The notes under the pieces: generated by a model
What the model was told of the DNA's origin: nothing
The model's input: the letters and a program-made list of their open reading frames with translations, nothing else
Databases searched by the model: none
Program-made: the position numbers and the translations under genes
Origin: Clostridia bacterium
Lineage (GTDB): Bacteria; Bacillota; Clostridia; Oscillospirales; Acutalibacteraceae
DNA: 64,000 nt
Reading direction: 5' to 3'
NCBI GenBank assembly: GCA_900770255.1
Contig: CAAGJN010000027.1
Coordinates: 1 to 64,000, forward strand
Shown: in pieces, positions 37,013-46,033 of the stretch
Numbering within the stretch: the stretch's first letter is position 1
How the letters are laid out: the number at the start of each line of letters is the position of its first letter

Positions 37013-40000
37013 GAGGACTGATATAAAAAAAGTGCTCGTTATCGGCTCCGGCCCGATCGTCATCGGCCAGGCCGCAGAGTTTGACTATGCCGGCACGCAG
37101 GCCTGCCTTGCGCTGCGCGAGGAGGGCTACGAGGTCGTGCTCGCGAACTCAAACCCCGCGACTATAATGACTGACACGACTATCGCCGATAAGGTATATA
37201 TGGAGCCGCTGACTCTCGAATATCTCGCGCGTATCTGCCGCTTTGAACGCCCGGACGCAATCGTCCCCGGCATCGGCGGGCAGACGGGGCTCAACCTTGC
37301 GATGCAGCTTGCAAAGAAAGGCGTGCTCAAGGAGTGCGAGATAGAGCTGCTCGGCACGGATGCGGACAGTATCGAGCGCGCCGAGGACAGGGAGCTGTTC
37401 AAAGAGCTGTGCGAGAGCATCGGCGAGCCTATCGTCCCCTCGCAGATAACCTACAGTATCGAGGAGGGACTTGAGGCGGCAGAGAAGATCGGCTATCCCG
37501 TCATCCTGCGCCCCGCCTTCACGCTCGGCGGCACCGGCGGCGGCTTCGCCTACAATCCCGACGAGATGCGCGACATGATGAAGAACGCGCTCACTCTCTC
37601 CCCCGTCCATCAGGTGCTCGTTGAGAAGAGCATTAAGGGCTACAAGGAGATCGAATACGAAGTGATCCGCGACGCCAACGACACCGCGATCACCGTCTGT
37701 AATATGGAGAACCTCGACCCCGTCGGCATCCACACGGGCGACTCGATAGTCGTCGCGCCCAGCCAGACGCTGACTAACAAGGAATATCAGATGCTCAGAG
37801 ACTCTGCGCTCAAGATAATCCGTGCGCTGAACGTCAAGGGCGGCTGCAACGTGCAGTTTGCGCTCGATCCTCATTCGTTCCGCTACTACGTCATCGAGGT
37901 CAACCCCAGAGTTTCGCGCTCCTCCGCGCTCGCGTCAAAGGCCAGCGGCTACCCGATAGCCAGAGTCTCGGCGAAAATAGCGGTCGGCATGGATCTGCAT
38001 GAGATACAGCTCGCAAACACCCCCGCCTGCTTCGAGCCCTCGCTCGACTATGTGGTCACAAAGATGCCGCGCTTCCCGTTTGACAAATTCCCGGCGGCTC
38101 ACAATACGCTCTCCACTCAGATGAAAGCGACAGGCGAGGTCATGAGCGTCGGCCGCACGTTTGAGGAGAGCCTGCTCAAGGCTATCCGCTCGCTCGAGGA
38201 GAGCAAAAACCACCTGCACATGGAAAAGTTCGACTCGGCGCATATGACCTCAGACGAGCTGCTCGAATATATCAAGGAGGGCACGGACGACCGTCTTTAT
38301 GCCATCTCCCAGTTGATGTGGATGGGCGTCGATCCGTCGCTGATCTGCGATATCACGCACATCGACATGTTCTTCCTTGACAAGATAAAAAAGATAGTCG
38401 ATTTTGAGAAAGAGATGGAGGCGCACCCCGGCTCCGAAACGCTCCTGCGTGAGGCAAAGCGTCTCGGCTTCTCGGACTCGTATATAGCAGAGCTCTGGAA
38501 AGAGAGCGAGGACGGCATATACGAGCTCCGCTGCAGAGAGAACATCTTCCCGACCTATAAGATGATCGATACCTGCGCGAGCGAATTTGACAGCTACGTC
38601 CCCTATTTCTACTCAACCTACGCCGACGAAAACGAGTCGGTCGTGTCTGACAAAAAAAAGATAATCGTCCTCGGCTCGGGACCTATACGCATAGGCCAGG
38701 GCGTCGAGTTTGACTATTCGACCGTCCACGCCGTGCATGCCATACAGCAGCTCGGCTATGAGGCGATCGTCATCAACAACAATCCCGAGACGGTCTCGAC
38801 CGATTACACCACGGCCGACAAGCTCTATTTTGAGCCGTTGACTGTTGAGGACGTCATGAATATAGTCCACCTTGAAAAGCCCGAGGGCGTCATTGTCACA
38901 CTCGGCGGGCAGACCGCAGTCAACCTCGCGGCCCCGCTTGCAAGGCGCGGCGTGAGGATCATCGGCACGGGCTGCGACGCCATCGAGCGCGCCGAAAACA
39001 GAGACGCATTTGACGCAGTTATCAAATCTCTCGGCATTCCGAATCCGAAGGGCGAGGCTGTCACCGACATCGAGACGGGCGCCGCCGTTGCCGCGCGCAT
39101 AGGCTATCCCGTGCTCGTGCGCCCGAGCTTCGTACTCGGCGGCAGGGCGATGGAGATAGTCGCAAACGAGGCGATGCTGCGAAAATATCTCAAGAGCGCC
39201 GTTGAAGTCGGCGAGGATAAGCCTGTGCTCATAGACAAGTACCTCATGGGCAAGGAGGTTGAAGTCGACGCCATCTGCGACGGCGAGCAGGTCTTTATCC
39301 CCGGCATCATGGAGCTCGTCGAGCGCACCGGCGTCCACTCGGGCGACAGCACGAGCGTATATCCGCCGTTCTCGATCTCACAAAAAGTCAGGGACACGAT
39401 CGCGGAATACACGACGAAGCTCGGACTCGGCATCGGTATAGTCGGCCTGTTCAACATCCAGTTCATCGTTGACAGCGACGAGAGCGTCTACGTCATCGAA
39501 GTCAACCCCAGAGCCTCCAGAAGCGTGCCGTTTCTCTCTAAATCCACCGACTGCAACCTCGTTCGCATTGCGACAAAGGTCATGCTCGGTCAGAGCCTTA
39601 AAGAGCAGGGCATAACCAACATGAGACTGCCCGACGGCAAGCGCTGGTATGTCAAGGCTCCCGCGTTCTCCTTTGAGAAACTGGCCGGCATGGACGCCTA
39701 TCTCTCGCCCGAGATGAAGTCAACGGGCGAAGCGATCGGCTACGATAAGCGCCTCAACCGAGCGCTCTACAAGGCGCTTCAGGCTTCGGGAGTCCGCATG
39801 AAAGAATACGGCACGGTCATAGTCACCCTCGCCGACGAGGACAAGGAGGAGGCTCTGCCGCTTGTCAAGCGCTTTTATCACCTCGGCTTCAACATCGAGG
39901 CGACCGCCGGAACGGCCGCATTTCTCAAGAAGCACGGCATACGCACAAGGGTGCGCGGCAAGCTCAGCGAGGGCAGCACGGAGATACTCGACTCTATCCG

Positions 40001-40205
40001 CGCGGGCTATGTCAGCTACGTTATAAACACGAGGGCGATCCTCTCGGGAGTACACTATGAGGACGGCGTTGAGATTCGCCGCTGTGCGGTGCAGAACGGC
40101 GTGACGATCTTCACCTCGCTCGACACCGTTAAGATAGTTCTCGACGTGTTAGAGGAGATTACGCCTGAAATATCCACGATAAACGGCGACGGCGGACAAA
40201 AATAA
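37005..40205 (+). CDS. carB: Carbamoyl-phosphate synthase large subunit
   Basis: A 1066-residue subunit that makes carbamoyl phosphate from bicarbonate, ammonia and two ATP. It has the duplicated structure: two ATP-grasp halves each starting with a [21 protein letters not shown] segment (residues about 10 and 550), the [17 protein letters not shown] and [16 protein letters not shown] active-site strands, and a C-terminal MGS-like domain (about 930-1066) for allosteric control. It starts with GTG inside the end of carA. A bidirectional terminator follows the gene. Confidence 0.97.
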   Translation: MPKRTDIKKVLVIGSGPIVIGQAAEFDYAGTQACLALREEGYEVVLANSNPATIMTDTTIADKVYMEPLTLEYLARICRFERPDAIVPGIGGQTGLNLAMQLAKKGVLKECEIELLGTDADSIERAEDRELFKELCESIGEPIVPSQITYSIEEGLEAAEKIGYPVILRPAFTLGGTGGGFAYNPDEMRDMMKNALTLSPVHQVLVEKSIKGYKEIEYEVIRDANDTAITVCNMENLDPVGIHTGDSIVVAPSQTLTNKEYQMLRDSALKIIRALNVKGGCNVQFALDPHSFRYYVIEVNPRVSRSSALASKASGYPIARVSAKIAVGMDLHEIQLANTPACFEPSLDYVVTKMPRFPFDKFPAAHNTLSTQMKATGEVMSVGRTFEESLLKAIRSLEESKNHLHMEKFDSAHMTSDELLEYIKEGTDDRLYAISQLMWMGVDPSLICDITHIDMFFLDKIKKIVDFEKEMEAHPGSETLLREAKRLGFSDSYIAELWKESEDGIYELRCRENIFPTYKMIDTCASEFDSYVPYFYSTYADENESVVSDKKKIIVLGSGPIRIGQGVEFDYSTVHAVHAIQQLGYEAIVINNNPETVSTDYTTADKLYFEPLTVEDVMNIVHLEKPEGVIVTLGGQTAVNLAAPLARRGVRIIGTGCDAIERAENRDAFDAVIKSLGIPNPKGEAVTDIETGAAVAARIGYPVLVRPSFVLGGRAMEIVANEAMLRKYLKSAVEVGEDKPVLIDKYLMGKEVEVDAICDGEQVFIPGIMELVERTGVHSGDSTSVYPPFSISQKVRDTIAEYTTKLGLGIGIVGLFNIQFIVDSDESVYVIEVNPRASRSVPFLSKSTDCNLVRIATKVMLGQSLKEQGITNMRLPDGKRWYVKAPAFSFEKLAGMDAYLSPEMKSTGEAIGYDKRLNRALYKALQASGVRMKEYGTVIVTLADEDKEEALPLVKRFYHLGFNIEATAGTAAFLKKHGIRTRVRGKLSEGSTEILDSIRAGYVSYVINTRAILSGVHYEDGVEIRRCAVQNGVTIFTSLDTVKIVLDVLEEITPEISTINGDGGQK

Positions 40206-40212
40206 AAAGTAA

Positions 40213-40253
40213 CAAAGAAAGTCCCGGTCTTGTTCAGACCGGGACTTTCTTTG
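40213..40253. terminator. Bidirectional terminator
   Basis: AAAGAAAGTCCCGGTC pairs with GACCGGGACTTTCTTT around TTGTTCA. A-rich and T-rich tails on both sides serve carB and the convergent aldolase gene. Confidence 0.85.
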
Positions 40254-40289
40254 TATAAAACGGGGGCAAGAAGATGGTAGGTGTCTGAT

Positions 40290-41489
40290 TTACTCAGCCT
40301 GCTTTGAATACTTCTTGAGATAAATGACTCTCATAAGCAGACATTCGACAGGGTTGATGGGCTTGCACTTGCCGAAGAGACCGGAGCCTATGTAAGTAAG
40401 GCAGCTCTTCTCTGCGATCATCTCGACCGCTCCGGCATTGCTCTCGTTTGACCCGCAGCACAGCGCGCCGCCGTCCTTGACGAGCACGCAGTGGCGGCCC
40501 TTGAGCGCCTTGACGACCTTCTTCGGGGAGTTCTTCGCGCACTTGAGACTTCTGCCTATGATCTGCGCGCTGTCGTCAAGCTGAGGCTTGACAGTCTTAC
40601 CCATAGCGGCAACCGCGAGCACCTCGGGAGCCTGCGAATACAGGATCGAGTTGATATCCCCGCGCGACTCGTATATGGCGCAGTGAAGCTCCGCTGTAGG
40701 AACGCTTCCCTCGCCGCTGACTGCCGAAGTCACGGGATCCACCGTCACGGTGTGCTCCTTATCGTTCGCGGCATAGAAAACGATTTTGCCGTCCGAATCC
40801 CTGTAGGAGTTATTATAACAAACATCGTCAGATTTTACAATGGTTTTTCCGTGCTTTTGCGACCAAAAAGCGCACATTTCACTCAGATCCCGGGCTTTCT
40901 GACCGAATTTTTTATCGAACTGATCGAGAACATAGAGCGCACTCTCCCTCTCAAGGGTGGAGGCCACGTGGAACGCCTCCTCGCTGTCTTTGCCAAAGCA
41001 GACAGCGCCGTGATGCGCCATAATGACGGCCTTGCTGTCCATATCTGCCGCGAGAGCTGCTGCAACGCCCTTCTTGAGCGTCTTTGTGCCGGGCAGGCCG
41101 TATGAGCCGAGCAGCACGCGGTCGCCTATAACGGCGCGGCCCTTTTCACTCAGCTGCGGGATGCCCTGCGCGGTCGCGCTGACGATCGAAGCGAACTTCT
41201 GATGAGTATGAATGACGAAGCCGGCCTCTGGGTGTGCCTTATAGACCTCGGCATGAACTCCCTTTTCAGACGAGGGCTTGACGTCGCCGTCATAGCTCAG
41301 CGTGTCGATCCTGACCTCGACGATATCGTCCGGAGTCAGGCCCTCATAAGGCTTTCCGCTCGGGGTAATGACAAAGCTGTTCTCGTCAACACGGCAGCTC
41401 ACGTTTCCCCACGTTCTGGCGATGAGGCCCGTTTCGACAAGACGCAGACCTGCTTGGATAACCTGTTTTTTAGCTTCTAAAATATCCAT
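40290..41489 (-). CDS. Class II aldolase/adducin protein with a duplicated, degenerate second domain
   Basis: A 399-residue protein. Residues 1-205 form a class II aldolase/adducin domain with GNVSCRVDENSFVITPSG, the acidic residue of the KPSSEKGVHAEVY segment, zinc ligands in VIHTHQKFAS and the third histidine in IMAHHGAVCFG. Residues about 215-395 repeat the fold (TAELHCAIYESRGDINSILYS, GRHCVLVKDGGALCCG), but HTH is replaced by YSQ and the HHG motif by KDGG, so metal ligands are gone. The first domain resembles fuculose- or ribulose-phosphate aldolases; the substrate is unknown. It stands alone. Confidence 0.83.
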   Translation of the reverse strand: MDILEAKKQVIQAGLRLVETGLIARTWGNVSCRVDENSFVITPSGKPYEGLTPDDIVEVRIDTLSYDGDVKPSSEKGVHAEVYKAHPEAGFVIHTHQKFASIVSATAQGIPQLSEKGRAVIGDRVLLGSYGLPGTKTLKKGVAAALAADMDSKAVIMAHHGAVCFGKDSEEAFHVASTLERESALYVLDQFDKKFGQKARDLSEMCAFWSQKHGKTIVKSDDVCYNNSYRDSDGKIVFYAANDKEHTVTVDPVTSAVSGEGSVPTAELHCAIYESRGDINSILYSQAPEVLAVAAMGKTVKPQLDDSAQIIGRSLKCAKNSPKKVVKALKGRHCVLVKDGGALCCGSNESNAGAVEMIAEKSCLTYIGSGLFGKCKPINPVECLLMRVIYLKKYSKQAE

Positions 41490-41586
41490 AAAAACCTTCC
41501 TTTCTCAAGAGAGCTTCAAAATGTGCTTATGAACATTTTTGTACTGCAGTTCAATTATAGCACACCGAGGCTGAAAGTCAATAGCT

Positions 41587-42852
41587 TTACGTTTCACTGT
41601 CCGTGCCGGTCTGCGGCGCCGGCTCCCCTTTGGGCATATCCCCGTCAGTCCCGGCAGCTGCGGCTGCCTTTTTCGGGCTGCGCCAAATGTGGATAACTCC
41701 GTCGTCGTTGAGAACCTTGAGCACGGTTATCAGCATCGGCATGATAAAGATGCCGATAAAGCCGAACAGCTGCAGGCCGATATACATTCCCATAATGCTG
41801 ACGATCGGCGGAATACCGAGGTTGCTCGCGACGATCTTCGGCTCAATCACCTGCCGGATGACAGTTATGCACGCATAGATCACAAGCAGACCGATACCGA
41901 GGCCATAGCTGCCGTTTATAAGCGAAAACACCGCCCAGGGAATAAGGACTGTACCTGTGCCGAGTACCGGCAGGATATCGACTATTGCCGTTATTAACGA
42001 TATCAAAACTATATATCCGCTCTTGTACACTCCGATAACCTTGAGCACGGTCAATCCGATACTCATCTCAACAAATGTTATCAGCATTATCAGCGCGTAG
42101 GATTTGACGAGCTTGCCCATCGAAGAGAACACTATATGCTTTGTCTTTGAAAGAGTCCGGCGCTTCTCGGGGCTCAGCTGGTTTTTGATAAAGGCGGCCA
42201 TTTCATCATAGCCCGAGGTCATAAAGCACGAAGCGATGATAAACAGCAGGAAGCCGATAAACATGCTCGGGATCTGCTTTGCGGTAGACCACACTCCGCT
42301 CAGCGGCGTTTTGAGCATCGAAAGCAGGTTGATTGCCGAGCCGGAGCTCTGATTTATCTGCTCAGCCTGCGCCCTCTCCTCGGAGGAGAGCAACGGCTTG
42401 TCCGTGAGCGAGCTTATCGCATCCTCCACGCTGCTTCGAATACCTGCGGGCAGCTTCGCTACAATTCTGTTGAGCGAGCCCGCCCAGCTCTTTATATAGT
42501 CCGGGAGCTTCTCAAGCCAGTCAGTCAGTATTGTGGCGAGTCCCTTTATCTCCGAGACTACCTTTGCGCCGGTGAGAGCAATAAGCGTTATCACAAGCGC
42601 GATTATAAGCAGCACTGCAATGACCGAGACTATACCCTTTTTGATGTGTGTCTTTTTTGAGACAAAGTTTGTCGGTCGCTGAAGCACCGCGCTGAGCAGA
42701 AACGCAAAAATAAACGGGGCGACTGTCCAAAAGGCATATTTCATGAACAGATAAAACGCTCCGAGCACAAGGACTACATATGCAGTATTGATAAGCACCG
42801 CTCTTCTTTTTTCAACCGTGGCAGAAGTCACCTGCGTCACCTCTTTCTTCAT
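41587..42852 (-). CDS. AI-2E family transporter
   Basis: A 421-residue membrane protein of the AI-2E/PerM family, with paired N-terminal helices (about residues 20-60 and 70-95), a long soluble segment (about 100-190) and a C-terminal group of helices containing VDILPVLGTGTVLIPWA, the family signature. Members export autoinducer-2, or act as Na+/H+ antiporters or polysaccharide-related transporters. The ATG at 42852 has no ribosome site but overlaps the stop of a 6-codon upstream frame as ATGA; GTG at 42831 with AGAGGTG upstream is an alternative start. The last 30 residues are Pro, Gly and Thr rich. Confidence 0.85.
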   Translation of the reverse strand: MKKEVTQVTSATVEKRRAVLINTAYVVLVLGAFYLFMKYAFWTVAPFIFAFLLSAVLQRPTNFVSKKTHIKKGIVSVIAVLLIIALVITLIALTGAKVVSEIKGLATILTDWLEKLPDYIKSWAGSLNRIVAKLPAGIRSSVEDAISSLTDKPLLSSEERAQAEQINQSSGSAINLLSMLKTPLSGVWSTAKQIPSMFIGFLLFIIASCFMTSGYDEMAAFIKNQLSPEKRRTLSKTKHIVFSSMGKLVKSYALIMLITFVEMSIGLTVLKVIGVYKSGYIVLISLITAIVDILPVLGTGTVLIPWAVFSLINGSYGLGIGLLVIYACITVIRQVIEPKIVASNLGIPPIVSIMGMYIGLQLFGFIGIFIMPMLITVLKVLNDDGVIHIWRSPKKAAAAAGTDGDMPKGEPAPQTGTDSET

Positions 42853-42869
42853 TTAAATATATTTAACAT
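42849..42869 (-). CDS. Six-codon upstream ORF (MLNIFK)
   Basis: The minus-strand frame ATG-TTA-AAT-ATA-TTT-AAA-TGA is preceded at seven bases by AGGA inside the last 13-bp repeat. Its stop overlaps the AI-2E gene ATG as ATGA. This arrangement suits translational coupling and supplies the ribosome entry site the main gene lacks. Seen in sequence; function inferred. Confidence 0.5.
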   Translation of the reverse strand: MLNIFK

Positions 42870-42876
42870 CTGAATA

Positions 42877-42928
42877 TCCTATCTAAATGTCCTATCTAAA
42901 TGTCCTATCTAAATATCCTATATATAAC
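42877..42928. repeat. 13-bp tandem repeat in the AI-2E leader
   Basis: Three near-identical 13-mers TCCTATCTAAATG at 42877, 42890 and 42903 and a decayed fourth at 42916. Read on the transcript (minus strand) each unit contains TAGGA, a Shine-Dalgarno-like core. It lies between the -10 element and the upstream ORF. Confidence 0.85.
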
Positions 42929-42932
42929 ATAT

Positions 42933-42941
42933 ATTATACCA
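42933..42941 (-). promoter_or_regulatory. Extended -10 promoter of the AI-2E gene
   Basis: Minus strand TGGTATAAT, an extended -10 element. A TTGAGT at 15-bp spacing is a weak -35. Confidence 0.5.
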
Positions 42942-43073
42942 TTTACAGTCAAAACTCAATCAAATTGCAAAATCCTTTACAAAAAAGTAAAAAATTTTGT
43001 CTTGGCTCTTTATCAGACGCTTTCTTTGTGATAAAATAATGTCGATTGTTATTTCAGAGGAGAGACAGCTACT

Positions 43074-44315
43074 ATGTACATTGCCATAATGGGCTACGGC
43101 GTCGTGGGCAGCGGCGTTGCCGAGGTCATAAACAAAAACCACGACAGCATCGTGCGCAAGAGCACCCAGTCGGAGCTCGAAATAAAATATATTCTCGACC
43201 TCAAGGACTTTCCCGGCGATCCGAACGAAAGGCTCTTTGTCAAGGACTTTAACATAATTCTTAACGACCCCGAGGTCAAGGTCGTTGTTGAGACTATGGG
43301 AGGGCTTCACCCGGCCTACGAATTCGTTGCCGCCTGCCTCAAGGCCGGCAAGAGCGTCGTCACCTCCAACAAGGAGCTCGTCGCCGAAAAGGGCTGTGAA
43401 CTGCTCAAATATGCGGCGCAAAACAACGTAAACTTCCTGTTTGAAGCCTCCGTCGGCGGCGGTATCCCGATAATTCGCCCGATCAGCCAGTGCCTCGCGG
43501 CAAACGAGATTGACGAGTTTGCAGGCATACTCAACGGCACGACGAATTTCATCCTCACCCGCATGATCAGCGACGGCATGGACTTTGAAGACGCTCTCAG
43601 GCTCGCGCAGAACAACGGCTACGCTGAGCGCGACCCCTCTGCCGATATTCTCGGCCACGATGCGTGCCGCAAGGTCTGCATTCTCGCCTCTCTCTGCTTT
43701 GGCAAGCACGTCTATCCCTATGAGGTCCACACCGAGGGCATCACGGAGATAACCCTCGAGGACGTCGAATACGCGAAGGACTGGGGCGGCGTGATAAAGC
43801 TGCTCGGCAGAGCCCGCAGGAGCGACGACGGCAAGCATATCTCTGCTCTCGTCAGCCCCGCGTTTGTTGACCATCACAGCCAGCTCGCGAGTGTCGACGA
43901 TGTTTTCAACGCGATCCTTGTACGCGGCGACGCGATCGGCGACGTCGTGTTCTATGGCAGAGGCGCGGGCAAGCTCCCGACGGCGAGCGCGGTGGTCGGC
44001 GACGTCATCGACTGTGCGCGGCATGAGAACAAACAGAAATTCTTCGGCTGGGCCGACAGCGAGGAGGGCTATGTCTCCGACTATCTCGACTCCCCCACCG
44101 CGCTCTATGTCCGAGCCAGAGCAGAGCAGAAGCAACAGGCGATCGCTGCGGCCGAAAAGACCTTCGGCGATATAAAGCTCCTCAAGCGTTCGGGCGCGCC
44201 CGACGACGAGTTCGCGTTTGTCACGCCTTTTGCATGTGAGAGAGAGCTTCGCACGAAGCTCGACACCCTGCTCGGCACCGAGATTATCTCGACAATCAGG
44301 GTGACGGATTATTGA
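43074..44315 (+). CDS. hom: Homoserine dehydrogenase
   Basis: A 413-residue NAD(P)-dependent enzyme reducing aspartate semialdehyde to homoserine for threonine, methionine and isoleucine. The N-terminal Rossmann motif is GYGVVGSGVAEV; the catalytic region has TSNKELVAEKG, FEASVGGGIPIIRP and GILNGTTNFILTRM, then DPSADILGHDACRK. The C-terminal 70 residues (from about 345) may be a reduced ACT regulatory domain. The ATG follows AGAGGAGAG. It is a single gene; aspartokinase and thrBC are not in the window. Confidence 0.95.
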   Translation: MYIAIMGYGVVGSGVAEVINKNHDSIVRKSTQSELEIKYILDLKDFPGDPNERLFVKDFNIILNDPEVKVVVETMGGLHPAYEFVAACLKAGKSVVTSNKELVAEKGCELLKYAAQNNVNFLFEASVGGGIPIIRPISQCLAANEIDEFAGILNGTTNFILTRMISDGMDFEDALRLAQNNGYAERDPSADILGHDACRKVCILASLCFGKHVYPYEVHTEGITEITLEDVEYAKDWGGVIKLLGRARRSDDGKHISALVSPAFVDHHSQLASVDDVFNAILVRGDAIGDVVFYGRGAGKLPTASAVVGDVIDCARHENKQKFFGWADSEEGYVSDYLDSPTALYVRARAEQKQQAIAAAEKTFGDIKLLKRSGAPDDEFAFVTPFACERELRTKLDTLLGTEIISTIRVTDY

Positions 44316-44338
44316 TACGAATATAAATACATAATTGA

Positions 44339-44388
44339 ACTCTCCCCTGCGGCAAAGTACAATACCGCGGGGGAGAGTGTTTGTTTAG
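44339..44388 (+). terminator. Terminator after hom
   Basis: ACTCTCCCCTGCGG pairs with CCGCGGGGGAGAGT (one bulge), followed by GTTTGTTT. Confidence 0.82.
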
Positions 44389-44473
44389 TTAAACGGTCTG
44401 CGCCTTGGGCTTCCGCTTCCGATTTACGGCGTTCGGGAGCCCCGTACCGCGCAGAAATCAGCGAAGGCTCAGC

Positions 44474-45028
44474 TTATTTGACCGTCTTATAGTGGCTCGG
44501 GTCGCGCGGTTTCTGCTCCGGCTCTTCGTCCGGCACGCCGATTGCGACTCCTATCATATAGATGTAATTTTTCGGAATATCTATTCTCTCACGCCAGTAG
44601 GCGCCCTTCTCCGCGTCGTCAAACAGCGCGCCGGCGCTGCCGACTATGCAGGTACCGAGCCCTAAGCCCTTTGCGGCTATGCAGATATTCTCGACCATTA
44701 TCCCTGCGTCCATCTGGCTGTTTCCCTGAGCGAAGATCGCGGCGAACACGGGCGCGTTGTGGTAAAACGGATTCTTGTCGCTGCGCGTGTGAACGGGCGT
44801 GTCCCAGCCGACTATGTTTTTGAAGTCTATCTGCATCTGCTTGAGCATATCCGCATTACAGACGAAGCGTACATGGCAGGGCTGGCTGTTGCGTCCGCTG
44901 GGTGCCATCATCGCCGCTGCCGTCAGCGTTTCAAGCTGCTCGGGTGTGAGCATGACCGGCTTATATTCTCTGATTGTCTGGCGGGTGAGCACCGCGTCGA
45001 TAACCTCGTTTCTTATTATATCAGCCAT
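44474..45028 (-). CDS. Nitroreductase family protein
   Basis: A 184-residue FMN-dependent oxidoreductase. Family signs are the N-terminal TRQTIREYKPVMLTPEQL, AMMAPSGRNSQPCHV (FMN phosphate binding) and the C-terminal GLGLGTCIVGSAGALF. Such enzymes reduce quinones, nitro compounds or flavins with NAD(P)H. The ATG follows AAGGAGG and overlaps the preceding gene by 8 bp, making it the last gene of the nadE-foldase-nitroreductase operon. The real substrate is unknown. Confidence 0.88.
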   Translation of the reverse strand: MADIIRNEVIDAVLTRQTIREYKPVMLTPEQLETLTAAAMMAPSGRNSQPCHVRFVCNADMLKQMQIDFKNIVGWDTPVHTRSDKNPFYHNAPVFAAIFAQGNSQMDAGIMVENICIAAKGLGLGTCIVGSAGALFDDAEKGAYWRERIDIPKNYIYMIGVAIGVPDEEPEQKPRDPSHYKTVK

Positions 45029-46016
45029 TTTTAAGAACCTCCTTGACAGCCTTGTTTATAACCTTGTCATTCCGCTCAACGCTGAGTTCCGACGCATATT
45101 CCTTGACAATTCCGTCAAACTCTTCGCCGCGCAGGCTCTTGAGACAGTCGTCGCGGTAGCGCTGATAGTACTGCTTTGATTCGTCCTCGGTCGGATTTTC
45201 TCTGAGCACGAGAAAGATATATTCGTCAAAGATAAGCACCTCACACGAACCGACCTTGAGCTGCTGAACCTTTTCAAAGAAGCGCTCCGGATAGGCGTCC
45301 GTTCCCTTTTTGATAAACTGGAGCTGGTCCGACGCGGTGGATCCCGAATGCTTATTTGAGTAAATTTCTATAATCTCGCTCATCGTCTGTCCGCTGTTGA
45401 GCCTTGACGCGAGATCGGTAAACTCCTTATTCATCTCGGCCTTCTGGTCGGCGTTCATGACTACTGTTTTTCCGCTCGAGTCGGTCGTGGTCAGATAGCC
45501 GTTGACCGCGCGGAAAGATATATAATTTTCGTCGTAGTATTTCTTTATTTCATCCTCGCTGACCGCTCTCTCGCCGCCGTCGTCATAGATGAAATAAAAC
45601 AGCCTGTTACGCGCGGCCTCCTCGGTCTGTATCTTCATAAGAGTCTGCTTTGAAACGCCGAGCTCCTCATAATAAGCCGAGAACACATGCCAGAGGTCCT
45701 CGAGACCGGTTGCGGCGGAGCGCTTCTCGGTCGTGGAGAGCGTCAGTCCCTCCTGCTTGAGGTGAGTATTGACCGCGACATATTCACAGCACAGCTCTAT
45801 CGCGGCGTCGATCATCTGATTCTCGGTCGCGCCGCTCTCAAGCCCGCACTTTTCAGGGAAAGCGTGCACCTGGTCGAAGAAATAGAGAAACGTCTCATAG
45901 TCGATCTCAGCGCCCGATATATTGAGCGCCGTCTTTTTGGAGGACGAGCAGCCGGCTGTACAGGCGAAAACTGCTATGCAGAGCAAAACGGCGACAATGC
46001 CTTTGAATTTTTTCAT
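45021..46016 (-). CDS. Lipoprotein related to SurA/PrsA-type foldases
   Basis: A 331-residue exported protein with a lipoprotein signal MKKFKGIVAVLLCIAVFACTAGC (lipobox cysteine at 23). A helical SurA-N-like region (about residues 35-165) is followed by a segment (about 165-290) that occupies the place of a parvulin domain and ends with KVGSCEVLIFDEYIFLVLRENPTEDESKQYY. The parvulin core is poorly conserved, so isomerase activity is doubtful and a chaperone role is more likely. It begins 17 bp after nadE with AAAGGACG upstream. Confidence 0.72.
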   Translation of the reverse strand: MKKFKGIVAVLLCIAVFACTAGCSSSKKTALNISGAEIDYETFLYFFDQVHAFPEKCGLESGATENQMIDAAIELCCEYVAVNTHLKQEGLTLSTTEKRSAATGLEDLWHVFSAYYEELGVSKQTLMKIQTEEAARNRLFYFIYDDGGERAVSEDEIKKYYDENYISFRAVNGYLTTTDSSGKTVVMNADQKAEMNKEFTDLASRLNSGQTMSEIIEIYSNKHSGSTASDQLQFIKKGTDAYPERFFEKVQQLKVGSCEVLIFDEYIFLVLRENPTEDESKQYYQRYRDDCLKSLRGEEFDGIVKEYASELSVERNDKVINKAVKEVLKNG

Positions 46017-46033
46017 GGAATATCGTCCTTTCG

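Noticed and set aside
42877..42928. Short regular repeats that could suggest a CRISPR array.
   Set aside because: Units are 13 bp and directly contiguous with no spacers; no cas gene is near.
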